DNA of 64,000 bases from Ailurus styani (taxonomy: Eukaryota; Chordata; Mammalia; Carnivora; Ailuridae). The position numbers and the translations under genes are program-made. Under the pieces are notes generated by a model. It was given only the letters and a program-made list of their open reading frames with translations. It was not told the origin of the DNA and made no database searches. The stretch is from contig LNAC01000278.1 of NCBI GenBank assembly GCA_002007465.1, positions 1,340,333-1,404,332 of the forward strand. Direction: 5' to 3'. Below are positions 11,601-26,600 of this stretch, piece after piece (position 1 is the stretch's first letter; every line of letters begins with the position of its first letter).

Positions 11601-14600
11601 CGACAATCGTCGGAGCGGAAATTTCACATATTCCATATTCATGAGGAAATTGGATAAAAGTGACTGTAGGTTGCAGGATGTTGTTGTCCAGAATTCCTGA
11701 GATTCTTTTGGACATCTTAAGCACTTACCCCCAGACACCATTTTCTCGCTTGCTAGGAGCAGTATTTTGGCACACATCTACTGTGTTGCCTCTGCCCCCT
11801 GAAGGTCCGAGTCCCCTAAATGTAAGACAAAAAGAAAAAAGGAGAGGGAAAGGGAGGGGGAGGCGAGGAGAAGGAAGAAGGGGAGGCAGGAATGAAGGAA
11901 GGAAACTCAGGGGAAAAGGGAAGAGGAAAAAGGGATGGAAGGAAGCTGCAGGAAAGAAGCCCCCCGGGCACCCTTAGATAAAGCAAGAACCTGGGGGTGG
12001 GGGTTGAGTTGTCCTGGTGAAGTTAGGCCCAGAGGGAAAAATGACAGACTCTTGGAAAAGAGGGTAAGATGTACGTGGAGGTGAGAACATGGACAGCAGT
12101 CTGTTCAGCCATTATGTTCTCCCCACCTAACCTGTTAAAACAAGTGTGAGAGTGACCGCGTCCTGACCAGAGTTGCTGACATTGTCGCTGAAGGAGAGTA
12201 CCCGGTGATGCTGGGGAGCTCGGCTTTCTCCCTGGCTCCACTTTGTATCAACACCCCCGGGGGGGGGCGGGCGGGTCTTCAGCCCGTGGGCCAGGCTCTC
12301 ACATGCCCCTTGAGTTTTGCCAGATGTTCATCACGGGCTACTCGGCGGCAGCAGGTGCCACGGCAAGACTTCTCTTTGGCTACGACAGCTTTGGCAACGT
12401 GTGTGGCAAGAAGAACTCCCCAGTGGAAGGGGCCCCTCTTTCAGGGCAGGACATGACCCTAAAAAAGTAAGTGTTCCGGTCAGTCCCCAACCTGGAGGGG
12501 CCATACTCTATTTCGGAACCGTATCAGTGAGGGTGGGGGTGATGGGCGCACAGTGGGGGGAATGTACTTACTGGCACTGAACTCTATGCCTGAAATGGTT
12601 GCAATGGTAAACTTTGAGTGTTTTACCACAACTTTTAAAAATTAAAGCATGTATTTATCATACATCTGGGAGATCTGCACCCCGTCTCCAGGTCCCTGCC
12701 CTAGAGGATGGCCTACCTAGCAGTCTCCGGGGCTCTGCTCGTGTTTCCCCCAATCTCAGCAGCCTGCAGAGGCGTTGGGCATGGTGTGGGGGCTACCACT
12801 GCTCACCTGGCTCATGACCCCATTCATGCCAACAACCAGCATTCTCATGCCCCGTCTACCCAAGCTGGCGTGGGAAGGAACAGCTGGAGTGGGAAGGGTC
12901 TCGTGAGCTTCCTCGCTCTCAAGCTGGGAAGCAGGGGCGGGGGGAAGCAGGCTGTTAAATCACAGCCTCGGCTCTCCCCTTGTCACTTCTCACTTGGCTG
13001 AGCTCACCTGTTCTCTGAAGTGCAGTTGAATGCTCAGGTGCAAATATGTCCTCCATGGACTTCATTGAGTAGTTTCTGCACTGGCCTGATCTAGCATTCC
13101 CCGGGCGGTCTCATCAGTCCCTTGGCTTCCTCAGTGACTTCCTCAGATCACCCCTTACGGTTCTCTCCCAGGACAGACATCTGAGCCTGGTTCCTGCCCT
13201 GCACATCCCCATAGATGACCCCTGGTAGGCATAATGCACAGTAAATGAAGCATTTGGTTATAAAAGTTTGTCTTTATTATTCTCACCTTTGATAACACGG
13301 ATCTTTTTAAGACCCGTAATTAAACCCAATGAGAGGAAATGCTCTAAGATTCTTCTGTTTCATCTGTTGTGTAGACACGTGTTCTTTATGAATTCCTGCC
13401 ACCTGGAAGTCAAGGACATGAGGCTCAGCTCCACCATCCTCTGCGTGGCCAGCTGTCCCGGAGAGCAGCTCAGTACCCTGGAAGAGGTCCAGCTCTTTGC
13501 GGACAACAATGGTAGGCACCGAGGGATGCGGGCTGGCTCTTCCCCCTCGGGCTGGGAACCGCAGCGGGGTGACCACAGTGGGGTAACCGGTGCAGACTAG
13601 AGGAGACTGCTTACCCTGACACTGCCTTCTCTGCAAAGCTGGAGCTTGTCCTTCCTTGTGGCTGCCTCTTCTTACCTAGGAAAGGCCATAAATGTGTTCT
13701 CCTGGGCTTGTGCGCTTCCATTCAGGCTTATCTGGAATATATCTGAAACCCTAGCTGTTCTCTGCTCACTGCCAGGGAATGGCCTTCCCTACAGAGCATT
13801 GCGCAGACTGACATGTAGGGCCCAGAGGCAGGGTCAGGCAGAGGTCAGAGAGCTCTGTGCATACGGGCACATCCAGTCCTACCTAGAGAGGGGCTGCAGG
13901 CTCTAGGCTGAAGTGCCAACAAGGAACTTCTTTCACTAAAACGCTGGGGCGCATAGATCCTTGCACTAATCATTAATGTAACTGAAGTACCTGGCTCCGA
14001 GCCCACTCTTGAGATTTATGTTATAAGGATTAACCAAGCAGAGAAAAGTAAAAGAAATTCAAGGCAACCCACTGCAAGGTTTATCTGCCTGTGGAATGGT
14101 GTGCCCGATTTTGAAAAAATTATTTGCAAGGCTAGGTTAAAAATAGCAAGCCTAGGCAATAAATCATCTTCAAAAACCTTGAAGTGATTTTCATGCCAAT
14201 CCTATCACTTTTAGTTTTGAACAGAGATTTAGGGGAGAGAGGGAGAGAGAGAGAACCTGATCTGATCTCAGGCTGTATGATTGTGTGCTTATTCTTTTTG
14301 TGTTTAGGTCACCTGTAGACCTGTTTTTGAAATCTGAGTGATTCCCTTTCCCTCCCGGTTTGGTAAAAGGACTCTGGTTTTCTTACTGGCTCCCCTGCAA
14401 AACTGAGCACAATGTAGGAAAATGGTACAGTGTGTGTGTCTTCTGCTTCCAGGGTCCTTCCTGTGTGTTTATAGTTTGAATTCCATCAACTACACCCAGA
14501 ATCCAAATGCAGACTCACTGTGCCCCAGGCTACCAGTTCCTCCAAGGTAAGAAGCTTCCATATTTTTTCCTTCTCCGTCGAAGAAGTCATGGGGCATTTG

Positions 14601-17600
14601 ATGTGGGTCTGTTGCTCTTGTGGGTATCGTCAGAAGTACAAAGGGGATATCTGGTAGAGCCCACGGTCTAGAAAAGGCCAGGGATAAACCAGGAGGGACT
14701 CTCTGCGACTGTAATATAATGGACAGTGGATTCGGAACCAGGCCACAGGAGGAGAGAAGTCAACAGTGAAGGTGCATGTCATCATACAGGACAACACTAG
14801 AGCTAGCAGAATTAATACGTGAGTTGTTACTCTCTGGGTGGTTTTATAAAGTAGTTGGTATGTATTTTTTTTCCTCCAACTATTTATTACAAAGTAGAAA
14901 TGGTTTACTTTTGCTCTTTTATTGCAACCAGACGTTGTTAGTTTTTCTAGCTCTAGATTTCTCTTGAAGGAACAGACCTACGTGGGCAAGGCCAAGTGGC
15001 CACCACACACCTCTCCCCAGTGAGGACCGAAAATGGGTCCTTCTCAAGGATTCTACTTGTGAACTCCTTCTAGCGCCAGCCATTCCTATTAGCTAGTATA
15101 GTTCCTGGCGCATAGGAGACACTTCACAGGTATCTATAGAATAAAACGATAGTGATGAAGCAGTGGTTGTTACCATGGTAAGTGGCTCCCATTTGAGCCA
15201 TTGAGAAGGTAACGGAAAACGCGATGACTACTCATGGCCAGCGTCAGGATGCTGAGATGTTCTGAAGGAGGACTTGGGTTTATTTTGCATTAACCATTCC
15301 TTTAAAAGTTGTCCATATGTTTATGATGAAGGAGACCTCTGGGCAGAGTCCCTGAGAAGTAATGATAATTTAAGTAGAACAAGGTATTGTGCCAACTGTC
15401 TAGCATCGTGTTGAACAAACTCTTGGTTGGGACCCACTGTAAGAAATATATTCCATCACCACGCAGTACTGTGGACATACACCTTCATACGTACTTATGA
15501 GTATAAAACAGAAATAGAAGTCCCACACAACAAGATTTCCCCTTCCTGCACATGATGCATTCTATTAGTTCCAACCCTGTTTTCACTTTTTTAAGGCAGT
15601 AATTTATTTCATAATCTAATGGGTTGCAAGTATAGCTTAAAAAACACTGGTTTCGCAGGTGCTTACAACAAAACACAACACTCGGGTAGATTTTAGCTAC
15701 ACAGGAGGGAAAATATAGTTGACTGTTCTCCCGGCATTCTTTTCTAAAATAAATACTTTGTGTCACAAGTAACTGCAAGAAGAGAGGATTATTTGTAGAG
15801 GGCAATACCCATTGTATATTTCTGTATCTTATTTTTAAAATTCTGAGTTTTGTCAGATATCATTAATGTATCTCAATGAGACATAATTAAAGCTAAAAAA
15901 ATAAATTATAATGCTGTAGTAAGTTAAATTATTTAACACTTGGAGAGAAGGGTTTTTTGTTTGGTTGTTTAACCTTCTATCCTTTGACTGTCTTCCTATT
16001 CCCCCTCCTCCAGACCCTGGACACCAACATTGACTGCTTTTGTGAAATTGACTGTTTCAGATTCCACATATAAGTGAGGTCATACAGTATTTGTCTTTTG
16101 AGAAGGACTTTTTTAAGGAACACAATTTGTAACTGTGCCTGCAGAGGGGATTGAAAGAGAATGGAATTTTTTCAGGTTGCAGCTTAAGCAGAGATGGATA
16201 AATTCTTCATACTATGAGTGGAATGGCAGCCGTGATTCCACGGGAAGCTATATCTTGCTGTTGTTGACGATAATGGCGAACATTTATTGAGGTTTTGATA
16301 GTTGCCAGGTACTTTTCGAAGCTCTTGACATGTATTCATTTATCTGGCCCTCACAAAACCACTGGAATATAGGCTTTGTTTTCATCCCTACTTTATGGGG
16401 GGGAAACCTAGTGCGAGGACAGGGTAAGGCAGCCCAAGCAGCAAGGGGAAGAGTTGGCATGCAAACCCAAACAGTGTCCATATTTGTTTCTGTAACCCAA
16501 AGCCAACAGTCAAGGCCGCATTGGTCTTATTTTGCCTGGCAAATGGCCTCCTTGGATGCACACCAAGGTGGGGTGGGGGAAGCCCTATAGCCTGTGTCCT
16601 AAGGTCCCCAGTTTTCTACCTGTCACGCCTGTCCTAGGCCTTTCAACCCCAAAATGCAGACCTTTTTATGGAAAGACAAACCTGCTGATTGGCCTTTCCT
16701 GGAGAGAGTCAGGGAGAGAGAAATAGCCTTAAGGGCTCTCATTTCCTTTCCCTACACAAGCAAGAGTTTGTTTTAAGTTGGAAATTATCATATTTATCAT
16801 GGAAGAGCAGTGCCAAGAGTAAAAAGCTTGAAATCAGGAGAAGTGTGGCCATAGGGCCAAAGAACATTTTCTAAATACCTCTATTGACTAAACCAATTGT
16901 TTCTTCTTCCTCTGTCGATCACGTGAGGTGTAACATACCCTTTTAGAGCAGTGGTTGAATATCAAGAAGGTTTGTGTCCCAAAGTATGAGCTTTTAAGAG
17001 CAGTGAAAAAATAGCGCACAAGATAACAAACAAGCATATCTTCTTCCCTTGGGGTTCAACAGAATATTGTATTTTGAGTCCCCCATGTATTTAAAATCTA
17101 AAAGGCTTGTGTTTTTCCATCCACTAAGTTCTAGTTTTAGCCTCCCATATGGGTGCCATGCATGTCACTGCATTGCTTGATCCGAGGAATTCCAACAGAG
17201 CCATCAAAAAACACAGCTCTTTGAATTACTTCCTGCAAATTTGAATGGCTTCTCTGGTGGGGAGAGGAAAAGGAGAAGTGGGGAAGAAACCACAGTCTGT
17301 GGCCCAAAGTCCCGTCCCCTGCTCCAACTAATGAAGTGCTCATTGGGCAACTGGTCAACCACACTTTTCATGCTTCTCTGTGTCACGCTCAGGGCTGAGA
17401 TGGGCCATTCTTTACTAGCACAGGGTTATAAAATGCCTGAAATGCACCACCCTAACAATGTTGACAAAATTAAGGTCTTATGGAGAATTGTGTTTGGGGA
17501 AAAACAAAATGACATTAAATGTATATCTGACCTTATTTTTCAGAAATAATAACTCAGCTCAGAAAACATCTGCTCCAGCAACAGTTCAGATTCATTGGTG

Positions 17601-20600
17601 TTAAGACTGTTTCACAATAGGAAAGAAAAAGAAATTAGAGGTTTAAAACTCAGCAGGCGGTAAAAATTACTATTCTGCAGGTAGTAAGAAAATTAACTGA
17701 AAAACTACAAATGATAAGAGAACTTACTTAGATGCCAGGAAACACGATTAATATACTGAAATGTGCAGCCTTCGTGTATTTTTAAAAAGCTTTTACCACA
17801 GTGAGAAAAAGTACAGATAAAAGTGAACTAGGTACTTTAATGCCTAGAGACAAATTTAATAAGAAATGTACAAGAACCATAAAAAATACTGTAATATGTT
17901 CCTGAGCTACAAGGAAAAGTTAAACAAATGGAAAGACACTATTGTTGACAGTATGCCTCAACATTATAAAGATGTCATTTCTCCCTGAGTTGAGGTATAA
18001 ATTTATCATGATTCCAAATAAAACAAAAATCAATTTTTTTTCAGGAACTAGATAACCCGATTTTAAAATTTGTAAGGAAATTAAAAAAAGAAAGCCAAAA
18101 AAAAAAATCTGAATGAGAAAAACAACAGAGACTAGCCCTTTCACTTTTTAAAACATAAAGTTTAATGATTAAAATACTGTAACAGAACTAACGTGAGTTC
18201 ACTCCTTGGTGAGTCACAGATAGAAACTACACCAGGTGAGTTGCTACACAAAGGAAATTTTATTTGCCGCAAATAAGATCGTGGGGAGTAACTTCCAAAG
18301 CCTTGACTCCCCAAGCAAGGGTGGATGGGTTCCTTTTATTTAACAGTTAGGATGAATATTTAGAAAGGGAGGACTTGTCCCCATACATAAAGCATCAGGT
18401 CACACATGTGTCTTGAGGAAATATGCCTGTACACACATTGTAGGTTATGTAAATGAGGTTCTTCTCTTGAGTGGAGATTTTAGTACTATGATGAGGTAAA
18501 AGTAACTGTCTGTCACTCCATGGGTCACTCCATGGTCCATCTGCACAGCTGTGAGGTGGGGTTAAGCTCCAACTGGTCTGGGTGGTCATCATTGCTTGAG
18601 GGGCAGTCAGTTTTGGTTTCCATCAGAGGATGCTATGCCCCTCAGGTTTTTTGCCTGAGTTAAGAGATAAGCTGGAAAGAAGAGCTTAAGGGAAAATGTG
18701 GGACAAAGGTCATTGGGTACAAGCAGGCAGGCAATAAAGGTCACATCATATGGTCTAGCTGGTGACAGTACTAGTTCATGTGTAGAAAGATCAATGGGAG
18801 ATACTAGATAATCCAGGAACAGACCCAGATGCTTTCAGAAATACAGTGCATGATAAAAGTGGCATCTCATATTAGTGACAAAATGATAGGCTACTGAACA
18901 GGTAGTGTTGGGACAACTGGACAGGCAGGCATCAGGGGAAAAGCTAGATCTATGCCTCATGCCCTAAATGAATAAATTCCAAATGGATTCAAGATTTTAT
19001 TTTTTTTTAATTTGTTTTTTAGAGGGGGGCAGAGCAGAGGGAGAGCGGGAACTCAAGCAAGCCTTACCCAGTGGAGCCCAAAACAGGGCTCATCCCACAA
19101 CCCTGAGATCATGCCCTGAGTCAAAATCAAGAGTCAGATGCTTAACCCACTGAGCCACCCAGGCGCACCAAACGAATTAAAGATTTTAATGTATAAAGTG
19201 AAACTAGAAAGTACTAGAAGCCATGGGAGCATTCTTCTGTAACCTGAAAGTAAGGAAGGCTTCTAAGACTTAAAATTCAGAAGACATAGAAGAAAAAAAA
19301 TGGGTGAATTTGACCACATGAAAAATAAACATTTCTGCCGGACAAAATACAAGAAGCAAAAATAAGAGGCAAATTAGTTGCAATTCATATAAAAGGATTC
19401 ATTTCTCTAATTTATGAAATATCTTGCTAATCCAACTTTTAAAAGATCAACAATACCTCAGTCTAAGAATGGGATAAAAACATGAATAGATGCTTCAAAG
19501 AAAAAGCAGTGTTGTTTAAGCATATTAAAAGAGGCTGGACTTCCCTTATGAGAGGGGAAATTCTATGTAAGACTCTAATGGGTTCACACTTCCGGTGGTT
19601 ACATGAGAGCACCTGAAGTTTGATGAGGTGCTCTACCTGCAAAGGGGTAGGGAAAGAGACACTTTCGTACATTGCTGAGGTGGGGGATCTAAGGTGGGCA
19701 GTGCATCAGTTTTCACCGGGAATGAATGTATATACCTTTAAATCAAGCTTCTCTACTTCTAGAAATTTAATTTTTTTAAGCTCATTTATTTCATCTCTGC
19801 ACTCAACGTGGGGCTCAGGCTCACAACCCTGAGATCTAGAGTCACATGCCCTTGCAACTGAGCCAGCCAGGCACTTCTCTACCTCTAGGAACTTAATGTA
19901 CAGCTACACTTGTACTGCTGTGAAATGACATTTGTGCAAGATTATTCACTGCAGTGTTTGTAATATCAGAAGAGTGAAAACCATTGACATGGCTGTCAGT
20001 AGCGGGCTGCTTACATAAAGTAACACTATTTAGCTGTGTTTAATTGGAGGTGAACAAGCTAGGAATAGCTGAGAATGTTCACAGTCTGAGAAAGCGCATC
20101 TGTGAGAAATCTACAATTAATGTTATACTTAATGGTGAACTATTGAATGCTTTCCTATCTAAGATGAGCACAAAGCAGGAATATCTGCTCTGACCAGTAA
20201 CATTCAGCATGGTAATGGAGGTCCTATGAATGGCAAAAGAGAGGAAGGAAAAGAAATAGAAAAGAAACGAAAGCATCTTTTTTTTTTTTTTTTTAAGATT
20301 TTTTATTTATTCATTTGACACAGAGAGAGAGATCACAAGTAGGCAGGGAGGCAGACAGAGAGAGAGGAGGAAGCAGGCTCCCTGCAGAGCAGAGAGCCCG
20401 ATGCGGGCCTCGATCCCAGGACCCTGGGATCATGACCTGAGCCGAAGGCAGAGGCTTTAACCCACTGAGCCACCCAGGCGCCCCGAAAGCATCTTTATTT
20501 ACAGATGACCTAATTGCTTATATAGAAAATCCAAAGGAGTCTACAAGTAACTGCTAAGTGAATTTAGCAAAATTGTGAGATACAAGGTCAAATTGCATTT

Positions 20601-23600
20601 CTATACGTTTGCAACAATTAGGAAATCATTGTTAAAGTCCATCTTTAGCAACATCAAAAAATATAGAATGACTAGGAATGAATTTAGCAGAAGACATGGA
20701 AGACCTTGACTGTAAACTTTAAGATCTTTCTGAAATTAACTCCAGAATATGTGGAAAAAGAGACTTTATTCATGAATCGGAAGTTTTAATATTGTTAGGA
20801 TGTCATTTCTCCCCAGTTGGCCTACAGATTCAGCGTAGTGCCCCCAACATAATTTACATAATTTTTTTAAGAAATTGACAAGTTTATTCTAAAAAAATAC
20901 AGAAATGCTAACAACTAAGAGTCTCAAGCACAAAATTCTTGAAGAACAAAGTTAGAGGGCTCGTACCTGATTTCAAAGCTTACTATACAGTTACTGTGAA
21001 GTTACTAAAGATTAAGACAATGTGGTGTTAAGAAACAAAGTTCAACAGAATACATTTGAAGATCTAGTTGGCTGTATTAACTGTCTCATGAATCAGACAG
21101 CGTCCACCCAGCAGGTAGAGAAGAGCTCTGTGAAGTTGTACAAAAAGGGGGATTTTTATAGGCAGGAGGGTGGGATAAGAAAATCACTAGCAAAAGGAAA
21201 GACTTGTTCCGGGAAGGTGGCTTTCCCCGAGGGGGAAGAGGAAAGGGTCTTATCATGCAGATTACCTCGTCTGTGTGCTGCTGATTGAAAAATTCCTAGT
21301 TGCCTCGTTAAGACTGCATTTCTGGGGGAGGTTGAAAGAGCAATTAGATTAGGTATTAAGTCTCAATTTGGGAATTTGGTTGAAGTGACACCGTTTCGGG
21401 CCCGTGGTTTTCCTTTTAACAATTACTTCATTTTGATCAGACTCTCCGAGGAACTGAGAGATGGGATCAAAATGTAAGGCATTAGTGCCATTCTCAGATA
21501 CCCCTCCGAAGTTCTTGCTGTTGTTCTTTGTGCCCTATCCATAGGTCATGACATTTCTGCCTAACGTCTGTGATATTCACAGGTCATGGTTTCAGACGTA
21601 CATTCTTCGAGTGGGTCATTTTCCTTGTTCCTTAGACATTCCAGTCTTAGGGAGATCATTTGCTCTGTGGATAGCGACTACAATCATGGAAGTAAAGCTT
21701 TTCAGAGAATACAATGCCCCAGGGAGATGATTATGATTACTATAAACAGGATAATTCCCAATATTTGGAGTGTACTGTAGACCCATGGCACCAAGACCCT
21801 CTGGGAGGAGTCACTTTTTTTAAGCCAAGTGCTTTGTTCTGCAATTTTTACATAATTGAGTTTCAGTTTCCCTGGAAGGTGTTAACTCATGTGCAGCACT
21901 TCGTGTTGGCCGCAGCAGAGACATCTCCTTGCTCAGCTAAAAGAGAATCAAGAGCTGTTCTAGTATCAAGGACAACTTTGCCTAGAGAGTCTAAGGATAT
22001 TTGTTGGTCGGCTATTGTTTTAACAGCAGATTTTGCAATAATTTTAAGAATTAAGAGAAAGTTTTCAACCACAGCCACATTTACAGTTATCTCTAACCAG
22101 GAAAATAGGGATCTGCCATAAGGAGTGAATCCTGAATCCTGAAACCCTCCTAGGTAGGTCAATGTAATTTAACTCAAACTGAAAATTAAGGGGAGTCGAC
22201 CAGTTAGACGGCTTATTTTATTGTAAAATGTTAGGGGCACAGTTAAATTTTCTACTAGCCTGAACTAAGAGGTTACACTCATTTAGCAATGACCAGGGAG
22301 ATACAGATGAAGGTGTTACCTTTCCAGACCAGTGCCAGAGTAAAGGAAAGGAAAGCAAAAGAAAGAAAGGGGGTTTTCTGTTTAAAGTATGAGTCCGAAT
22401 CTGGTGTCTCAAGTGGAAGTCTACCTTGAGGTCAGCAACATCTCTTCCTCATCAGTTTGGTTTAGAGGTATCCAATGTGTGCACAGGACTAACGTCAGGG
22501 AGAGCCTTTGTTAGCTGTGAGATGTGTCCTCAAAGCTCTGTGTCTTTCTTTTAGTCTTACAGCTGTGTCAGTGGTCAGGAGCACTAGCTAAGGTCCCTTC
22601 CCGTGGGGCTCAAGAGCTGTTTTTTTTTTTTTAACAATGTTGTTTCTAAAACATCCAGTCACCAGGTTCCAGACTGTGACCAACAGGAGCCTTTGGACTT
22701 GGGTTCAGGGAAAGCATGTGTAAGGCTTTACACTAGCTGGTCATACTAGCATGAGACAGGGTCAGCAAAAAGTTGTTTTCTGTAAGAATTCCATGACATT
22801 TGCAAAGTTTTGTTAAGGTTTGCATGATTTGCTGGGTGCAGTGGGTGCTTTGATCACTGACGATCAGGGAAGAGCTACCCCAGGTGGGAAACAGGTTTTC
22901 TAACAATTTCTTTGCTTTTGTGGGGGCATCAGCCTTGCAACAGGAAATCATCATCCCATCTGGGAAACACACCTATAGTAACAAGAATATACTGATAACC
23001 CATTCTTTAAAATTGCAAATTTATGAATACACTTTGAAAGTTCTAGAAGCATGTGCCTTTTGAAATTTTTCCATGTAGTATTTACATATACATATACAGA
23101 TATCTTTTAATTTCTCTGTAATGAGAAGCTGAAAGATAAACCTATGACTGACAATTAACGCATTAGTATTTTGTCTTATTTGGAAATGACCTAGGTATTT
23201 AAAATTTAACTTAACTCATCATTTAACCTAACTCAGCAAAACTTTAAGGTTTTAGGTTACCAAAAAAAAAAAATTGAAGAAAACTGTTTAAGTAGACTTA
23301 AATATTGCTGAAAAGTTCACTTACAGACTTCTGTCTTGCTTATGTCTATTTATTTGTCCTTAATAATTATGTTAGATTACCTACAAAAAGTGCATTAAAC
23401 ACTAGGCAAAGTCAGTCATTATCCTAAGCTATTTTTTGGACAGATCTTACAAGCATTAACATGAATTTATTAGGCTAGTAAGCTCAAGTAGAATAAAAGT
23501 TTTATATTTAATCTTGATGTCTGTTTACATTAAACCAGCAACCTGAAATTTGCTTTCATATCAAATATTTTTCCAGATCACATGAGCTTGAAAAACATTT

Positions 23601-26600
23601 GGGTTTCTAGTTTCTGTCTAAGAGTTTTAGAATGGCCAAACCTTACAAGCATGTGCCCTCAAGCCATGTAAATAGAGCTCTTTTACAGATTAATTTCAGT
23701 ACTACCATCTGGAAGTCTAAAATACCATGTACCTACAGCATATACATGCACGCATTCAGCCACTCACGGCCAACAACGAAACCCAAAGGCAGAGAGACCA
23801 ATGATAGTGAAACAAGAAAGGAATTTCTTTTAGTGAGGCCGACACTGGAAAGGTAGTGGATTAGTGTCCCAAAGTTGGCCTCCAAAGTCCCGAAAATACT
23901 TCCTGGTTTTCTGTAAGGAAAATGTGGGGCAAAGGTCGGTGTAGGTGCAGGTGGCCAGCCAAGGTCAAGCCAATCACTGTTTTGGGGTCAGTCACGTGGG
24001 GTCTTGAAGGCTCTGGGCAGTCCTGACTGCTTGAGGGGTAGTTTCATTCCCCTCGGGCATGTCTTGTCCGTGGGGTCTTTCGCCTGAGTTGAGATAAACT
24101 GGAAAGACCTTACTCTGTTAGAAAATATAGACTGATGTCAAAAAAAGTCAAAAAATGAGGAGTTGAAGTCCTCTTTCATTTGACCCACATGAACATTCAA
24201 AGACAGAACTTACAGCTTCTATTTTAAAATGACCTGCCATGCAAAAGGTACAAAATTTACTAGTCTTAGAAGTTGGATCTGAGGTTGATTTTTTGGTCGA
24301 TGGAATAAGTTAAGCTGAACTGTCTAGATGACTAAAGCTTTTAAAAATATATTTGTGGAGAAGACACCGAAGAGGTGTGATTTGTCCTTGGCAAGTCAAG
24401 TTCCAAATGACCTCCCCCTCACTTTTCTTTTTTTTCTTGATAAGAATATTTCCCTGCAGTCTGCACTTGAAAGGGATGGGCTGGAAAAGCCCCCCCCTCC
24501 CCTGAGAACATGAGACAGAACACGGCACACGCACATTATAAAGGGACAGGAAAAAAATGCAGGCACCCCCTAGTGTGACTTCTGTTCCCTTAAAACCAAA
24601 AGGTTTACACTTACCAGGCTTTTGAGATAAACAGGAGAGGTTTGGGGACTGGTCAAAGGACTGGCCCTCTTTGAATTGTTTCCAGAGCCACACCTCTGGT
24701 CCTGTAAAAACTGGATCTGGAAAACCAAGACAGCTGTTTTCAGCCCCTCAGAAAATGGGGTTGCCGCCTAACTGATATGAAAGGACTGACACAGCCATCC
24801 ACCTGTGGGAATATCTTTTCCTTTGGGTAGGTACATTTAGCTTGGAGGGAGAAGACCTAAAAAAAAAAAAAAAAAAGAAAAAGAAAAAAGAAAGGAAAAA
24901 AAAATTCCTCTCAGGCTCTGCATATCAGCTTCCAGTTTGACCAAATTTCTGATTCTAGAGTTAAGTTCTTTCAAATGTCTGGTCAGGTTCCAGCCAGGAC
25001 AAACAGTGAATATTTGGGGCAGTATTAAACAACATCATAGACCGAAGAGGCGTCCTCAAAAGGAGTTATGTAAAAGATCGCATAGTCACAGGGCGCTTGG
25101 ATGGCTCAGTTGGTTAAGCAGCTGCCTTCGGCTCAGGTCATGATTCCAGGGTCCTGGGATCGAGCCACGCATCAGGCTCCCTGCTCAACAGAGAGCCTGC
25201 CCCTCTCTCTCCCTCTGTCTGCCACTCTGCTTACTTGTGATCTCTCTCTCTCTGTCAAATAAATAAATAAAATCTTTAAAAAAAATCGTCACAAGATCTA
25301 GAGTCACTGTCAAAGATAGCCAAAGAAAGGACTGACAACCTACACGTCCCAGACAGAAAGAAAGCCACACCTCCTTCTTAAGACACAAAAGGAGACAATC
25401 ACGAAGGAGATAGTTATTCCCAGGACAGAAAGAATCAATAACCCATCTACACGTGGAAAGGAAGGGACAGTGTGGAGTTCTCTTCCCCTCTCTTGCTGGG
25501 TTCAAGAGGTAATCGATTTATAAAAACTCTCAGGGATCCTGCCAGGGCTTCAGAAATGCTTTAACTCTTGACCTTAGTTCGGCCTTTATCCAAGGACTGA
25601 GAGATACCTGAAGAGGCTCACCAGTAGCCTGGAATGGTCTTACTTCTAAAGGTCACTGTTAATAGTCTCTTCAAAGCAGAAGGGCAGTTCAGCCCAAGGC
25701 TCACTAGGGTGAGTACTTGAATGAAGGATGGAGGGGGGCAGTAAGAGTGACAGCAGTCTTAAGAGTCTTGCTTTAGGTTCCTTTTCTCCTTTTTCATTAG
25801 CTTTCTGTAATGACTCTTCCAGTGAAACTATTTTGGAATTTTGAAACCTTTTGGAGGCTTCTGCATGCTCGTTAAAACAGGTACCCCATTCTCTTTAATT
25901 TGGGAACTCTTGTTTTCAAGGCCACTTCTTAAAGGAATGATCTTGACTAACTGGAACATTCCCCATAATGGCCATTGCAATTCTGCATGATTTTTCTGCA
26001 TGATTTAAAAATTCTTTATCTTCCTGGACACCTGCAACTTCCGGGACTGTAGTTCTTAGACATAAAATGAGCAGGTTCAGCCCCAGAAGATGGCTTGCAC
26101 AGCTCTCTGGATGCAAAGGGTCCCATTCTTTTTAGTTAGGCCTCTGGATTTCTCAGAGCCAAACTCATACCTCAGAGGGACTTGCTGCTGGCTTAGGGAT
26201 TGTGTCTTACTGAGCTTGGCTGGTGACCTAGTATCAATCTAATCTGATCCATTACCAAGCATCCTACCACAGGAGTCTGAGTTAGATGGCAAATGCTCTG
26301 ACAGCTCTTAGATGCTCCACCCAAGCCCACCAATTTTTGCAGCGTTTTGGCCTCCAATATCCCCACTAGCAATGGCCTTTATTTGCATAAAACAAGACAA
26401 ACATGTACCCCAACAAACCAGCAGTAACCAAAACATGGCGTTGCAGACCAGCCAAGAGAAGGCCGTGCATACCACCAGCAACCCCCTGTGTGGACTAAAC
26501 CAGCAGACTCCATTCGGGGTGACCATGGACAGGAACTGAGGAGGGATTCTGGCATGGAATTAATTGTAGACTGAACCAAGGGCTGAGGACTGGTGCTCTG

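Larger units (their letters stand above)
17840..20090 (+). mobile_element. LINE-1 ORF2/3' fragment, sense, interrupted
   Basis: Sense L1 ORF2-derived sequence at 17840-18185 resumes at about 18747-18995 and 19170-20090, interrupted by an LTR-like block (18194-18745) and two antisense SINEs. Strings such as AATGGAAAGACACTATTGTT, AGATCAATGGGAG and CCAAATGGATTCAAGATTTT follow the L1 order. No intact frame. Confidence 0.75.

Noticed and set aside
24310..24693. 127-codon minus-strand frame inside the provirus, considered as a viral gene
   Set aside because: Contains a poly-Lys run from an A/T tract and no retroviral motif I can identify; left as unassigned internal sequence.
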